Source: Paraspadella gotoi (Eukaryota; Chaetognatha). From it: 64,000 bases of DNA. The notes below the pieces were generated by a model. It had not been told where the DNA came from and did no database searches. It saw nothing but the letters and a program-made list of their open reading frames with translations. Shown here piece by piece: positions 1 through 13,140 of the stretch. Each line of letters begins with the position of its first letter. Within the stretch, counting starts at the first letter, position 1. Where the stretch lies: the NCBI GenBank assembly GCA_051294375.1, contig CM119263.1:22284833-22348832 (forward strand), written 5' to 3'. Position numbers and translations under genes: made by a program.

Positions 1-155
1 TTAAGAGGATTTTGGAGTGGAACGCTCAATGAGGAATTCGTGATGTCAATAAGAAAGTTATTTTGGATGTTTAATGTTTTTAAATCTTAGTTACAATATT
101 GTCATTTCTGTCATTTATAACATTATTTTTTGCATCTTGTTGAAGATAATCTCTT

Positions 156-198
<43 letters not shown>

Positions 199-806
199 CT
201 CTCTCTCTCTCTCACTCTCTCACTACTCTCCCCTCTCACTTCCTCCTTTATCTTTTCACTCCCTCCCTCGTCCCTCTTATTCTCTAATTTATTTTGCTGG
301 CAAACGCAATAAATGCAATAAAGACGGAATCCAACTGAGAGCGACTTTTTCTGTCCAACTTTCGGACTCGCGACTGGAATGTGATTCAGTTTCTATCCTT
401 TCTATCTTTTCTCATTGAGTCGTTGACCAGTGTCTATCTTTTTCTTCTCTTCTTTCTTTACCTCCCTTCTTCCATCGCCTCCTTTTCCCTCGATCCCCTC
501 TTTCCTCCCTTCTTCCCTCGCCTCCTTTTTCCTCGCTCCCCTCTTTCCTCCCTTCTTCCTCGCCTCCTTTTTCCTTCGCCTCCTCTTTCCTCCCTTCTTC
601 CCTCTCTCCTTTTCCCTCGCTCCTCTCTTTCCTCCCTTCTTCCCTCGCTCCGTTTTCCTCGCCTCACTCTTCCTTCCTTTGGCCTCTTCAATTAAGGTCG
701 ACTAAGTGGCGCCGGTTGTATCTTGTCCTTTTAAGTTTTTCAAACTCTAAAACGCTCTGGAGGGCCGATAGGGGGGGAGAAGTTGGAAACTCTCCTCTCC
801 TCTCTC

Positions 807-839
<33 letters not shown>

Positions 840-1078
840 TCTCTCTTCTTGAGTTCAGAGAAGGAAATGTGAGAGAGTCTCTCGCTCCTATTCTCATTCT
901 CTCGCGCTCCTCTCTCTCTCTCTCTCTCTCCTCTCTCCTCTCTCTCTCTCTCTCTCTCTCCTTTCTCTCTCTATCTCTCCCTCTCTTTGCCTTCTCTTCT
1001 CTCTCTCTCTGAGTTGAGAAAAGGAAAGGTGAAAGAGAGTCTCTCGCTCCCTTATCTCTCTATCTCTCTCTCTCTCTC

Positions 1079-1118
<40 letters not shown>

Positions 1119-1467
1119 TCATCTCTCTCTGCCTTCTCTCTCTCCGAGTTGAGAAAAGGAAAGGTGGAAGAGAGTCTCTCGCTCCTTATCTCTCTCTCTC
1201 TCTCTCTTTCTCTCGCTTCCCGTTCTGTAGGATATTTCAAAAACTTTCCATCCATTGTCGTCCAATCTTTCCACCCATCCCTTTCTATCTAATTAGCCTT
1301 AATTGGGACGCAATTAACAATTAACCACGATTTAATTGAAATCTTTTCTCTTTTTTTTCAGTTTGTTGTTTTGTTTTACGATTCTTTTCTCCATTTAAAT
1401 GCATCGACTCTTGTCGTTTTTTTTTTTATCTAAACAAAGATGGCGTTCAGTTTCGCGTCGTGCGACA
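1..1467. repeat. Segment duplicated at 11034-12504; CT-rich low complexity
   Basis: This stretch of mostly CT/TC low-complexity DNA is matched almost end to end by 11034-12504, in the same order and orientation. Unique non-repeat words occur in both copies, for example the wording around 'ggatgtttaatgtttttaaatc', 'agtggcgccggttgtatcttg' and 'caaagatggcgttcagtttcg'. The copies differ mainly by scattered single-base insertions and deletions, and the second copy stops just before an N gap at 12521. Long translations here consist of Ser-Leu or Arg-Glu runs and are not genes. Confidence 0.85.
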
Positions 1468-1961
1468 TCCTTCCGTTTCGATGCTCGCTTCATCTTCCGA
1501 TGAACTGACCTGAAAATATATCAGTAATGTTTGTATTATAATTTAGTTTATTGTAGCATTCAAGTTACATCTCAATTTTTATGGCATTCCACAGAAAATC
1601 TTCATTGTCTACAAAAAACGTAGGAAAATATTCGATATTTTTTTTCTTTAAGTTATTAAAAAAAAAACATTTTAAAAGATTTATGACTTTTTAATTTAAA
1701 TTTTAATTTAAATTTAATAAATTTTTAATTTTATTGAAGGAGGGGGACGTTAATTTGTTGTCTTCTGAAAATTACTGGCATCATATGTCTTTCTAGTTAA
1801 ACAACAACAACAACAACGCCGACAAAAATTCAGGCCATTTCTCTTTTTTTTTCTTCCAAAAATTTTTTTTCTCTGAAAAATCATTTTCGTTCCAAAATCG
1901 TGGCGGCATGCTTGACCTCGAAGCTTGGAAAGAAAACTATCTTTACCAAAAGAAAAAAGGG

Positions 1962-2012
<51 letters not shown>

Positions 2013-3298
2013 AGAGAGAGACGAGAGAGAAGAGAGAGAGAGAAGACGAAACCAGGCTTTGAAGCAACGAGAAGAGTCCATGGGTTTCACATTCTTTGAT
2101 TGATTTTATACGCCGAAAAAGAGGGCGCAGATGATGACGACGACGACGACGACGACGGACGACGATACGACAACAATGTCGACTATGCCTTCACCTTGAA
2201 TCGTTGTGATATTCACCATTACCCGGACTCGACACAGCGACGGGCTTCTCACCGTTGCAGAGTTATCATTGCTGACAAAATGGCGATCTCCTCTCTCTCT
2301 CTCTCCTCTTCTCTCTTCTCTCTCTCTCTTCTCTTTCTCTCTCTCCCTCTCTCTCTCTGTCACTAACATTCCGCTCACTTCCCTCAAAGTACAGCTTTAT
2401 CTAATTTTGCTAATGCTAATGACCATAGGGTCTCATCCGATGTTTGACATGATTTCTTTGCGGGCAGAAATGTAAAAGGGAGGGAAAGAGATAGCAGAGA
2501 GAGAAGAAAGCCGAGAGAGAGAGACGATGAAGAGAGAGAGAGAGAGAGAGAGAGAGGATCTTTGAATAAGCAGCGGATTGAGAGCAGCACTTATACTTTT
2601 CTATTTAAAATTCCAGGTTAATCCCTTGGTTTCCTTTGCCTTTCGCCTTTCGAGTAGAGTTTTCCTTTTTTAACTCTTTAATCAGCGGGAAAGGCAAAAG
2701 TCCAGGAGCAAAGGAGAGAGAGAGGGAGACGAGAGAGAGAGAGCAGAGAGAGAGAGAGAGGAGAAGAGAGAAGAGCAGAGAGAGAGAGCAGAGAGAGAGC
2801 TCGATTCTTCCGCTCCAAAATGGCAAAAAAGTGATTTCCATTACGAGAAGGGAGAAAGAAAGAGAAAAAAACAAAAACAGGGAAAGCCCTATACCTTCCT
2901 AGCTTTAGTTTAGTCCGCTGATTGCCAATGTGTTTATCTTAATTTACAAAATTGACTCTGTTGATTGATGACACTTACTTAATTTCACGAAATTGTGAAC
3001 ACGACGCCACGATCTCTCGCAATTGACGTCAGCATCACGACCAAAGTCTTGCGATTGGCAAAAGTTTCCTTTAAAAATCCTTCTCTTTTTAAAATCTTTT
3101 GACATTTTTTAGCCATTTTTTCAAAAACTAGCGTATTTTTTCGACTCAATATAGAAATTAATGAGGCCGTGCAGGAAGCAGAACTGAAAGCAAAACTGAG
3201 AGAGAGTTTTGAAAACGGCGGGCGAAAGTTTTGAGAACTTTTAGGCGTGAAGAGAGGCGTTGATTTTTTTACACATGCAGCCTAACCCTCTCTCTCTC

Positions 3299-3341
<43 letters not shown>

Positions 3342-3378
3342 ATCTCTCTCTCTATAAACTATCCTTATAGTCTACTTC

Positions 3379-3456
<78 letters not shown>

Positions 3457-4940
3457 CTCTCTTCCTCCAATTTTCCTCACAAAAACTCCGTTAAAATCAT
3501 GAACCGAATTTCTTTCTCTTTTTCCATCTTCCTTGTCTCAAGTTCCCTCCTTGGAATACACTTTTCACACGCACATCTTCCAATCACGTGATTAATTAAC
3601 TGATTATATATCTTTTTCTTCCATTTCCTTCTTTGTTTTCTTTAATTTTCTCTTTCTTTATTCCATGTATCGCTTACTCTATTCTTGCGCGCCGTTTCCA
3701 TGACGACCAAATTGTCCATCCAATATGAATGGCAGTTAACGGAAAATTGAATTTCCTCGGCGTCGTTCGTCTCGTTTTTTGTCCACGGCCGTTGTGTGAG
3801 CATGGTTATTTTTAGGTTTTGTCCTCATCTTGGAGATATCTGCCGAAGTGTTCGGCATTTTTTTGTGTATTTTGCTCTTTACTAGGGGGAGACTAACTTC
3901 AATTAATGTAAGAAATGATTAAGCACCTCCTCAAAACGAAAATTAGAATTTTAAAAAAAAATTGAATAGCAAATTTTTTATATTACTCCATACTCATATA
4001 TTAATTTTGTTAATATTTATTTATAAATAGGAAAGGCTTAAAAATTTTTTTTTGATTTTTTGATTTTAAGATCAGATTCAGGTAGCTTGCAAAAGTGTCT
4101 ACACAAAGTATAATTCTTTTTTCGATATTTTGATCATAAGTATGTCGAAAAGAATATTGAAATACTATTTATAATCATCATCATCATCATTTTAATCAAT
4201 TTTATTACTTTTTCTTAATTTTTGACAGAAACAGTTTAAATATTTTGAAAGTTGTAGTTAAATTTTTTTATTTAACTTTTTTTATGCTCTATCAGAATCC
4301 ATTCAAACAAAAGTTTAAGATTGCATTAAAAAAAAAAAAATTTTTATCATGTATATAGTAATATTGTAATTTTTAATAGAACAATAAAAGCATTAAAATC
4401 GAACTTTTTTAAAAATCTTTTTTTTACCTAAAAGTAGACTCAAGACTTAAAGTTTGAACCCCCGCCCCTATTTGAATTTAATTCATAGTAGATTTCTATC
4501 TTTACATTGTTATTAATCTATTACACTCTGAGGCAGCTTTAACCTTAAAGAATTTGCTTGCCCTTATCGGAAAAATTTCACTAATCAAAAATAAATCGCA
4601 TGTGAGATGTTGACTAATTGGCTAGGTGACTGACTAATTAGCGTCAGTTAGCGAGGGAATGAATTCATGGCTTTAAAGTCGAAGAGGGGAAAAAAGCTCG
4701 AAAAGGAAACCTTAAAATCTAATTATTTTTCTTGAGCGATTTATAATTCAAATTTAATTCCAGCGAAAGTCTTTAGAATATGCTTCTTTTTACCATCTTT
4801 ATCTAAATCGCAATTATCCTTATTTTTCCCAATTTTTTCCATTTTTTTTCTCAACTATAATTATAAAAAAACAGGAACAAACGGTGAAAATACAAACAGA
4901 ACCATTGTCCAATCTCATTAATCTTATCCAAAAAATTAAT
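1468..4940. other. Non-coding, microsatellite-rich
   Basis: I see no gene in this stretch. It contains GA runs at 1966-2050 and 2700-2800, CT runs at 2290-2360 and 3287-3460, a short (GAC)n tract at 2136-2156, and one copy of a dispersed repeat at about 3905-4500. All open frames are low-complexity Ser-Leu or Glu-Arg translations. Confidence 0.6.
3905..4500 (-). repeat. Dispersed repeat, copy 1 (inverted)
   Basis: The sequence from 'gattaagcacctcctcaaaa' to 'gcccctatttgaatttaattc' matches, in reverse complement, 60195-60710 and in part 63064-63260. Shared landmarks are the 'aggggcgggggttcaaactt' block, the 'gtctacttt' block and the 'caagctacctgaatctta' block. It contains no coding frame, so it is probably a non-autonomous interspersed element. 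Confidence 0.7.
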
Positions 4941-4946
4941 CCACAG

Positions 4947-4958
4947 TGACGTCACGTG
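4947..4958 (+). promoter_or_regulatory. CRE/E-box-like site
   Basis: A perfect palindromic CRE (TGACGTCA) overlaps an E-box (CACGTG) about 180-250 bases before the first GC-rich coding-looking sequence of the receptor locus. It could be a promoter element, but no TSS evidence is available. Confidence 0.3.
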
Positions 4959-5129
4959 CTTTTTTCTCACGCAAATAAACAACGAAATGATCTGATCTCC
5001 GTAATAAGCGAAACAAACGATCATTTTTTTAAGATCAAGGAGAAAAGAAAATTTACCTTATTACCTTTCAACTTTAATTTTAAACCGCGACTTGGTTTTA
5101 CCAATTTAAAGTTTAAAAAAATTCTCCAA

Positions 5130-8045
5130 AAATGTACCCTTGGTTAACGTGCTGGTTTGATCTCTCTCCTGTCTGGTGCGGACCGTCTCCTTTCTCCGCA
5201 GCCGACGCCGCATCGGTTCCTGCCGCGGCCGCTGCCTACGAGTTGCGCTCGCCGCGAACTTCTCGACGGCCGCCGAAAACGTCGCCTCTCCTTCCAGAAT
5301 CCTTCCGCTGTTCGTTCGGCGATCGACTCTGCAAAAACTGTACGCGACATGCTGCAGAACAAAAGATCGAATGTCGTCGTGATTCGTGGAAAGACAAATG
5401 GAAGTTGATTGCGGATCGAAAATACGTCAAATTCACCCATAACGGATCGCGAACGGATTCGAGAGGCAAAAGATGTCGCGTGATCGAGTACAACGACTAA
5501 AAATAAGATAATTATTTCAAGAGGTGAACCTTAGGAACTTAGAAGGTTTATTGATAATATTAATAATCTCATTACATTCACAGTTGTCCGCCCAAAGCGA
5601 ATCTTCTTGCAAGCCTTTGCACGCGCTCCACCATCTTCAATGGACATTCCCACTTGTCCCCGTCAACCTCCTGGTCGACGGTTCGAGTCTACCGCAATCG
5701 CTACTGCGCCAAATGCATCAACCCGTCGGATGACTTCGCCGCGTGGAACGTGACGCACCCATGGAGTGCGACAGAGGTTGCAGCAAGACTCTCAAGAATA
5801 ATTTTACTTTTTATCGGAACTTTACTGGATCTCTCGACTCTCTCTTCCACACCCCGCCCCCCTTTTTTTCTATGCAGTTTTTGGAAATTGCCCAATGGAT
5901 GTTTTACCGAATCCTGCCAATGTGGTTTCAACCCAGCAATGCAACCAACTTTCATTTTTGGCTTTCGGGAATCTGAGAATAAAACTATATCCAAGAAATC
6001 TCACCTTCTATTCTTCAAACAATTATTCCCTACCATCAGCAATTTCCATAACACCTCCAACCAAGAGCCTTACCATCTCATGAACTGGGGAAGATGGAAC
6101 GACCGTCTCAAAGTCAACGAAGGTTACCTCGATTTGATTGAGCATTGTCCCCAAGGCACTTGCCCTCGAGATTTCCTCCAAAACATGCCGAAAGAAACGC
6201 TGCCTCGGGCTGACGAAACTGCTCATGGACGGAACCTGCAAACATCCCACTGAGAACCTTAAGTTTCGAGACTCACGTGTTATCTATCTCGATATTCTTT
6301 TCGACACAAAACAGTTTCCAGAATTTAATACCCAAATCACGAGAACTTTTACAGAGACAATTTTGCCAATTACATTAACGGCGACCGGATAACAGTACGA
6401 TCGACGTTATCCATTACGCCCAAGAAAGAAATTTGAATACAGATTCTTTTATTCATGAACAACAAGCATCATCAATATGCAACATCATGCTAAGAACTAG
6501 CGTCGGAAAAGATCGTCGACTTGTACAAGATATGTTGGAGGAATTAAACAAAAATTTAACTTTTTCATCGAAACGAAAATCCCAAAAGCTTCAGGGTCAT
6601 GAAAACGTCAGCGGAGAAGATTCATTCAAACGACGCTGCCCACCACGCAGAGTTCGATTGGTGCCCCAACGGAGTCATTGAGTTTTACAACGACAGTTCG
6701 ACCTTTTGGCAAGTGAGTCATTCGACTTGCGCGGCGGAGGGAACGAAGATCGAAACGTTCGTCCGCTACGCCACGACACGGACGTCGTGTACAACGCGAG
6801 CCGATTTCGATCTGGGCATCGCCGTGGGACTCGATTGAATTGGGAGGAACAAGACGTCATTTCTTTTGTCGTCGTTTTGCGAAAAAAAAACCTCTCATCC
6901 GCTGAGCAAAACTGCCGAACTTCAAAGTGATATTCAATTCCTCGGAATTTCGCTACCTGAATAACCGGAGGCGTCGAAGTTTTTAGCGGATCGACAAATT
7001 CTACGGAGTGAACGAGTACGAACATTTCCATCGGGCGAAACCAATCTTACTCAACGAATTCTGATAAAATTCTAGTCTGTTTGCGATTTCGAAAGAAGTA
7101 ACGCTTCTTTTTTCTCCTTTTCGCGATCCAGGATTTGCTGACGGTCATTCTGCTGCCAATTTCTATCCTTGCGCCCCACTTGATGCCTTATCATATTGAT
7201 TTATTCCATCTACCGATCCCTGCACAATTGCCCGGCCTCATTCTGCTTCCCACTCACTGTGACTCTACTCACGTCACAGTCGATGATCTGTTTACGCTCA
7301 ACTATCCAGCCGTATTTCCTGGAAATGCCATGATCATTGCAGTCGCAATCACTATTGCTGCATCGCATCTTTTCTGTTGGATGAACGCCTACGCCTCTCT
7401 ACATCTACCGACCATCTGCTGCCTACCACAGCGGCGACATAGACGCCGAACCCGAAACCTGGCGCGCTCTGCGCTACGCTGCTTACGCTACGGTACGCCC
7501 GCGCTTTTCGTCATAGCCTGCGTCACGGTGATTTGCAGACAAACAGCATCCATTACGGAGTTGACAACCTGATTTACTTGACCAAAGAATCGGTCATCAA
7601 CCAAGATCACATCGCATCCAGAAACACCTGTGATCAACGACAACGGTAGCTCGGCTTTGTTTTCGGCTTGCCTCTCTTCGCCATCATGATCGCACGTCTT
7701 CTCTACGCGTTGGACGCGTTCCGTGCATCAAAGGCAATTCCAGAGTCCGAACTCTTCGAAGGCGTGAGGCGCAAGCCTTCGTTCCCAAATCCGATTCTCC
7801 CGTCGATCTGCGGACCTTCGTGCGCGTCTCTCCACAATGATTGGGGTTCGGACTATGGCTGCTGGGGTTCGGATGCGACGATCATCAAGAGGATCGCACA
7901 GACGGAGCCGTGGTCAGACGTGGAGGAGATTCGTCTCTTATCTCTGTCGTCTCGCTTCTTCGTTGCAGGGACTGGGAATCTTCGTCGCCTTCGCACGGGC
8001 GGTCGCGGTCAAGGGGCGTTCAAGGGGACGAAATGGAGAAGCTGA
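5130..8045 (+). pseudogene. 7TM receptor (secretin/adhesion-like) locus, frame-broken
   Basis: Pieces of a family-B-like GPCR are spread over all three plus frames. Around 5700 the motif YRNRYCAKC is followed by NPSDDFAAWN, which resembles the cysteine-bearing ectodomain motif of invertebrate orphan receptors. Further on are a pre-membrane segment, the first helix (LLTVILLPISILA, from 7134 just after a good acceptor), FCWMNAYA (7375), an extracellular loop, GLPLFAIMIA (7660), and LQGLGIFVAFA near 7960, resembling the seventh-helix LQGxxIF motif. Adjacent motifs lie in different frames, for example YHSGDIDAEPETWRALRYAAYA near 7420-7490 is out of frame with the helix before it, so no single splice model joins them. 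It is either a decayed receptor gene or an intact gene damaged by assembly indels; the noisy duplicate nearby keeps the second option open. Confidence 0.5.
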
Positions 8046-9301
8046 AGTTGACATTCGAGAAAAAATACGAATTCGGGGGAAGAGGGAGAGTCAATAAAGT
8101 ATTAATAAAAAAACATTTAAATTATTTTAAAAAACTTTCGTGTTACATTGCTGATATTTTTGTTTTAATTAATTTTTTTTAAATTTCTAGAGCTAAATCT
8201 TCTATGTGGCCACCTGAGCGAATTAAAATCAGTTCGAGACCTTTTGTTTTCAGTTAAACCGTTTATTCTTTCCACATAACAGATGGCTCTGTAATAATTC
8301 AAACTGCCTTTATATGATGTTACCGGAGAACGTCTTTTGTTTTTATTCACTTCTTTTCTCTCTGAAATAAAAAGATCTGCCGAATCTGATTTTATCGGCC
8401 TTTTTTTTTCAAAAGGGGGTGGGCCCAAAAAACATATTTTAATTTATTTTTTTAATTTTTAATCTAAAAATTAATCAAAAAAATTGCACTGATTAGCTTA
8501 CTTTCTGATTAGTTTTAAAAGATATGTCAATTAATTGTCAGCCTTACTTAATTTCTCGCCAAGGAACCAATTTTTCTCCGATCTTGCGAGAATGAAAGTC
8601 ATATCTCCATCGACTAGACGTCCTTTTTTCACTTAGACGCCAATGGGCGAGTTTGTTATTTTTGTGCACCATGAATTCTATCGATCTTTGTTCCACTTGA
8701 TCTGTTGGGCCCTAAAAACCTATTAGCGAAGGGGCGCCATATAGGGCTCCACTCATATCTCTTTAAACATCCACCCCACCACCCAAGTCGCTCCCTACCA
8801 GCCCGCCCCGCTGCAACGAATTGGAACGGCGGGGCGGCCAAAAGGCTCATTCCTTATGCTTATGCCCGCCAAACGGACCCGAATTTTTGCAGAGCGCCAA
8901 AAAAAAGGGTCGTTTGAATTGATCACGTCGCGAAAAAAAGGCGAGAGAGAAGAGGGAAAAAAAATGTTGAGAAATAGAACTACATGTACTCTGTTTTGGC
9001 TTCTAATGACTCGATGTTTCTTATAAATATCATTTATTTGGAATTTCTCCTAATTTTCACATTCCCTGCCCAAAACGGGCCACGCCCCCATTCTCTAGAA
9101 CTTTCCCTTTCCGCAGTCTTTTTTTTCATTGGGAAGACTGACTTTGTCCCTCGTTCACAAACTTTATGCGTCTTGGCCCTGACTTTGCTCTCTCCCTTTT
9201 CTCTCCTCTTTTGTTTCAGTCTTTAATTCTCGATTAAATTTTGTGTCGGATTCTCCGCTTCGTGGGTTTTCTTTATTCCGATTTCTTTCCTGTTTCCAGC
9301 T

Positions 9302-9370
<69 letters not shown>

Positions 9371-11033
9371 GCTCTCAACTTCCCGCCCTCCCCACTCATA
9401 CGCCCAAACACACGCGCACTTGCTTGCACCAGTTTGTGTTCCATCGTTCCACCCCCCAAAAAAAAAATGGGGGGGCGAGAGAAAAAAAATGTCTGCAGGG
9501 TTGTTATGCCCTCTCGCGGCTTCGTTTCCAGAACTCGCCACTCAATCAGAATTTACTCCCTCATTCCGTTTTTTCGTCTCAACGCTGTTTATGCGCATAA
9601 AAAAAAAAGGCGAAGAGAACAGCGACGGAAAAAAGAGAAAAAATTCGATTTAGGAAAAAAAAAGACTGGTAAACTCTCTTAAAAAAATTCACATAAATCC
9701 GATCCGAAATTTTTATAACGTTTTAAAAGTTTATAACTTGCATTTTTGGAGAACGATATTCTTTAGTCGTCTTTTAGTCGAGAAAAAATTTAGTTATGTA
9801 GTAATTTCATACGATATTATTTATTATCTTTTTAAGAGCGTTACATACAGGCTTAACCCACGACAGCCTATCCAAAATTCAAAATAGCTTATTTATTAAA
9901 ATGAATTATTGTGCAATTTCATACTACGTTTTTGGTGACAGTATTATCATGCCCATATTTTTATGGTGTGGCGGACAGCATTGTAAACAATTTTACAATC
10001 GACAATCCGGTTTCACCCTTTTTCAAATCGTCATTAGTCGGTTTTAGTTTTGATAAATTAAAAAATATTTGCTCATAAGAGATGATAAATTTTGATGATG
10101 AATAATTATATAAAAAGATCCAGGCCAATGGAGCAAAATGGGCAAAACGGAATTGGCAGTGCGAAGCGGCCAAGCGTTATCAAGACTTCACGATTAGATT
10201 TTGAAAAAGACCAAACAGATAATATTCTTAAAATTTAAACGTAGTTTTTTTTGTTGGATGTTTACAAAGTTTTCCCTTTTATCATTCGACGCTTTTCCCG
10301 TCTTTTTATTCATTCATATCTCATAAATCACTCTTTCTCCTCATTCAACAGCCGGTGCCTGTTGATGCCCATTGGCATGAGGCATCTCACTGTGGCTTTG
10401 GGGGCTTCTGACCGTTCAGTGATCCTCCTGTCACCCTCGCGGTTTACCCTAGGAGAGTCTAGTTTTGCGTCGTTAGGAACTGAGGATGGAAACGCAAACG
10501 CTTGTGATGCTGCGTTGCCCCTCTGAGCCAATGGGATTGACTGAACGATGGTGCGATGTGAGGCGGTGTGAATTTACCGCCACACTATCCTTATTTCATA
10601 TCTTTTTCCATCTCTTTCCCCTCGTCTTTTCACTCACCCTTCCCTCTTCATTATCATCGCCATCCCTTCCTCATCATCGCCTCGAATACTGTTCCCCCCC
10701 CGCCCACACGTCTCTAAGATTTTGTCGGTGTTCTCCTCCTCCTCTCCTCCTTCCTCCTCCCCTCTCTCTCTCTTCCCCCTCTTCACCTCCCCCCCTCGCT
10801 TCTTCTTCTTAATCCGGCCGGCGACGACGCGCTTATGAGTTGTAATCTTCCTATCGGCAACATTTTGGATAGGCGGACCGGCGGATCGCAGATGGCGGAC
10901 CGGCGAGTCCGGCGGGACCTGCCCGCCCCATGTCTGGCCGCGAAGGAGGCGTTGGCAGGCGTTGGGATGGTGGCTGGGGGTGGTGGAGACTAAGAGGTGG
11001 CGATGGTAGGAGAAAACTGAAGGAAGGAGGCCA
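8046..11033. other. Non-coding, low complexity
   Basis: I found no supportable gene here. There is a CT run at 9305-9380 and a CT-rich tract at 10750-10800. A more balanced stretch at 10340-10560 contains an open frame without recognisable features. Confidence 0.5.
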
Positions 11034-11841
11034 TTAAGGGATTTTGGAGTGGAACGGCTCAATGAGCGAATTCGGTAGTCAATTAAAGAAGTTATTTGGA
11101 TGTTTAATGTTTTTAAATCGTTAGTTACATATATGTCATTTCTGTCATTATAAACATTATTTTTTGCATCTTGCTTGAAAATATAATCTCTTATAATCTC
11201 TCTCTCTCTCTCCTCTCCTCCCCTCTCTCCTCTTCTCCTCTCCTCTCTACTACTTCTCTCACTCTCCCTCTCACTACTCTCCCCTCTCACTTCCTCCTTT
11301 TATCCTTTCCTTCCCTCCCTCGTCCCTCTTATTCCTCTTAATTATATTTGCTGGCAAAACGCAATAAATGCCAATAAAGACGGATCCAACTGAGGAGCGA
11401 CTTTTTCTGTCCAACTTTCGGACTCGCGACTGGAATGTGTTTCAGTTTCTATCTTTCTATCTTTTCTCATTGAGTCGTTGACCAGTGTCTATCTTTTTCT
11501 TCTCTTCTTTTCTTTACCTCCCTTCTTTCCATCGCCTCTTTTCCCTCATCCCTCTTTCCTCCCTTTTCTTCCTCGCCTCCTTTTTCTCGCTCCCCTCTTC
11601 CTCCCTTCTTCCTCGCCTCCTTTTTCCTTCGCTCCCCTCTTCCTCCCTTCTTCCCTCCTCCTTTCCCTCGCTCCTCTCTTTCCTCCCTTCTTCCCTCGCC
11701 TCCGTTTTCCTCGCCCTCCCACTCTTCCTTCCTTTTGGCCTCTTCAATTAAGGTCGACCTAAGTGGCGCCGGTTGTATCTTGTCCTTTTAAGTTTTTCAA
11801 CTCTAACGCCTGAGGCGAAGGGGGGAGAAGTTGGAACTCTC

Positions 11842-11895
<54 letters not shown>

Positions 11896-12127
11896 TCTTG
11901 AGTTCAGAGAAGGAAATGTGAGAGAGTCTCTCGCTCCTATTCTCATTCTCTCGCGCTCCTCTCTCTCTCTCTCTCTCTCCTCTCTCCTCTCTCTCTCTCT
12001 CTCTCTCTCCTTTCTCTCTCTATCTCTCCCTCTCTTTGCCTTCTCTTCTCTCTCTCTCTGAGTTGAGAAAAGGAAAGGTGAAAGAGAGTCTCTCGCTCCC
12101 TTATCTCTCTATCTCTCTCTCTCTCTC

Positions 12128-12167
<40 letters not shown>

Positions 12168-12504
12168 TCATCTCTCTCTGCCTTCTCTCTCTCCGAGTTG
12201 AGAAAAGAAAGTGGAAGAGAGTCTTCGCTCCTTATCTCCTCTCTTCTCTCTTTCTCTCGCATTCCCTTCGTAGGATATTTCAAAAACTTTCCATCCATGT
12301 CGTCCAATCTTTCCACCATCCCTTTCTATCTAATTAGCCTTAATTGGACGCAATTAACAATAACCACGATTTAATTGAAATCTTTTCTCTTTTTTTTCAG
12401 TTTGTTGTTTTGTTTTAGATTCTTTTCTCCATTTAAATGCATCGACTCTTGTCGTTTTTTTTTTATCTAAACAAAGATGGCGTTCAGTTTCGCGTCGTGC
12501 GACA
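11034..12504. repeat. Second copy of the 1-1467 segment
   Basis: This is the same 1.47 kb of sequence as at the left end of the window, ending 16 bases before the 25-base N run at 12521. The difference pattern is single-base indels even outside homopolymers, which looks more like two noisy versions of one locus than like diverged paralogues. A recent true duplication cannot be excluded from sequence alone. Confidence 0.85.
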
Positions 12505-12520
12505 ACTTAAGCGGCGTCAG

Positions 12521-12545
12521 NNNNNNNNNNNNNNNNNNNNNNNNN
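12521..12545. other. Assembly gap (25 N)
   Basis: This run of N directly follows the end of the duplicated segment, which suggests a scaffold join at this point. Confidence 0.98.
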
Positions 12546-12862
12546 GTGTCTGCCAGTGTGTCAGTTAGTGTCATTCATCCGTTAAAGTCTTTCACTGTCA
12601 GCCCCATTCAGGGTCGAGCAGAACCAGATGCAAATTAAGAATTTTAGGTTCTAGTCGCACGGTTTCCTAAACGCCTTTACGAGAGCGACAAAGTTCGTTT
12701 TTTTTTTGTCCGACCTAAAACGGATTGCCAATGTCTCATCATGCCTTACATTTTCTGTTTTGGTCTCCAGGCTAGACGTTGCTTGGCAACCAGTGACTTA
12801 CCTCATGTTTTAGTTCCCCTTTGAACTAGAGAGGTGAGTCTTCTCGAACCCCGTCGTGAAAT

Positions 12863-13140
12863 ATGGGCGAAAGCTCGCCAAAAAAAGTTTGTCGAGGTAA
12901 GTGATGGAAGGTGAGGGATGAATGTTTTGAGGAAAGTTGTTTTCGAGTGGATTGAGCGTCGTCTTATTCCCTCATCCACCCCCCCAAATCTGCCCCCCAA
13001 GCACCCTTCCAAGGGCGAGACTCCTGGGAATTCCGCCTCGCACGTCAGCAACTTGTTTTTTTTTTGTCACTTCAGGAGACCGCCACCGCAGCCGCTGCCG
13101 CAGCCGCCGCCGCAGACGGTCCCGCCCTCTTTTTCCGTAA
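12863..13140 (+). CDS. Possible two-exon arginine-rich micro-protein
   Basis: An ATG at 12863 opens 11 codons that run into a near-perfect donor (GTCGAG then GTAAGT, exon end 12896). A strong acceptor (a T tract, then CACTTCAG) begins exon 2 at 13076. The phases match (1 base plus 2 bases) and the joined frame stops at 13138-13140. The predicted 32-residue protein begins MGESSPKKVCR and continues with an Arg/Ser/Cys-rich stretch containing RHRSRCRSRRRRRSR. This composition recalls protamines and other sperm nuclear basic proteins. The GCC/CGC repeat in exon 2 could generate Arg-rich frames by chance, and the exon could instead be 5' UTR of another transcript. I assign no function. Confidence 0.25.
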
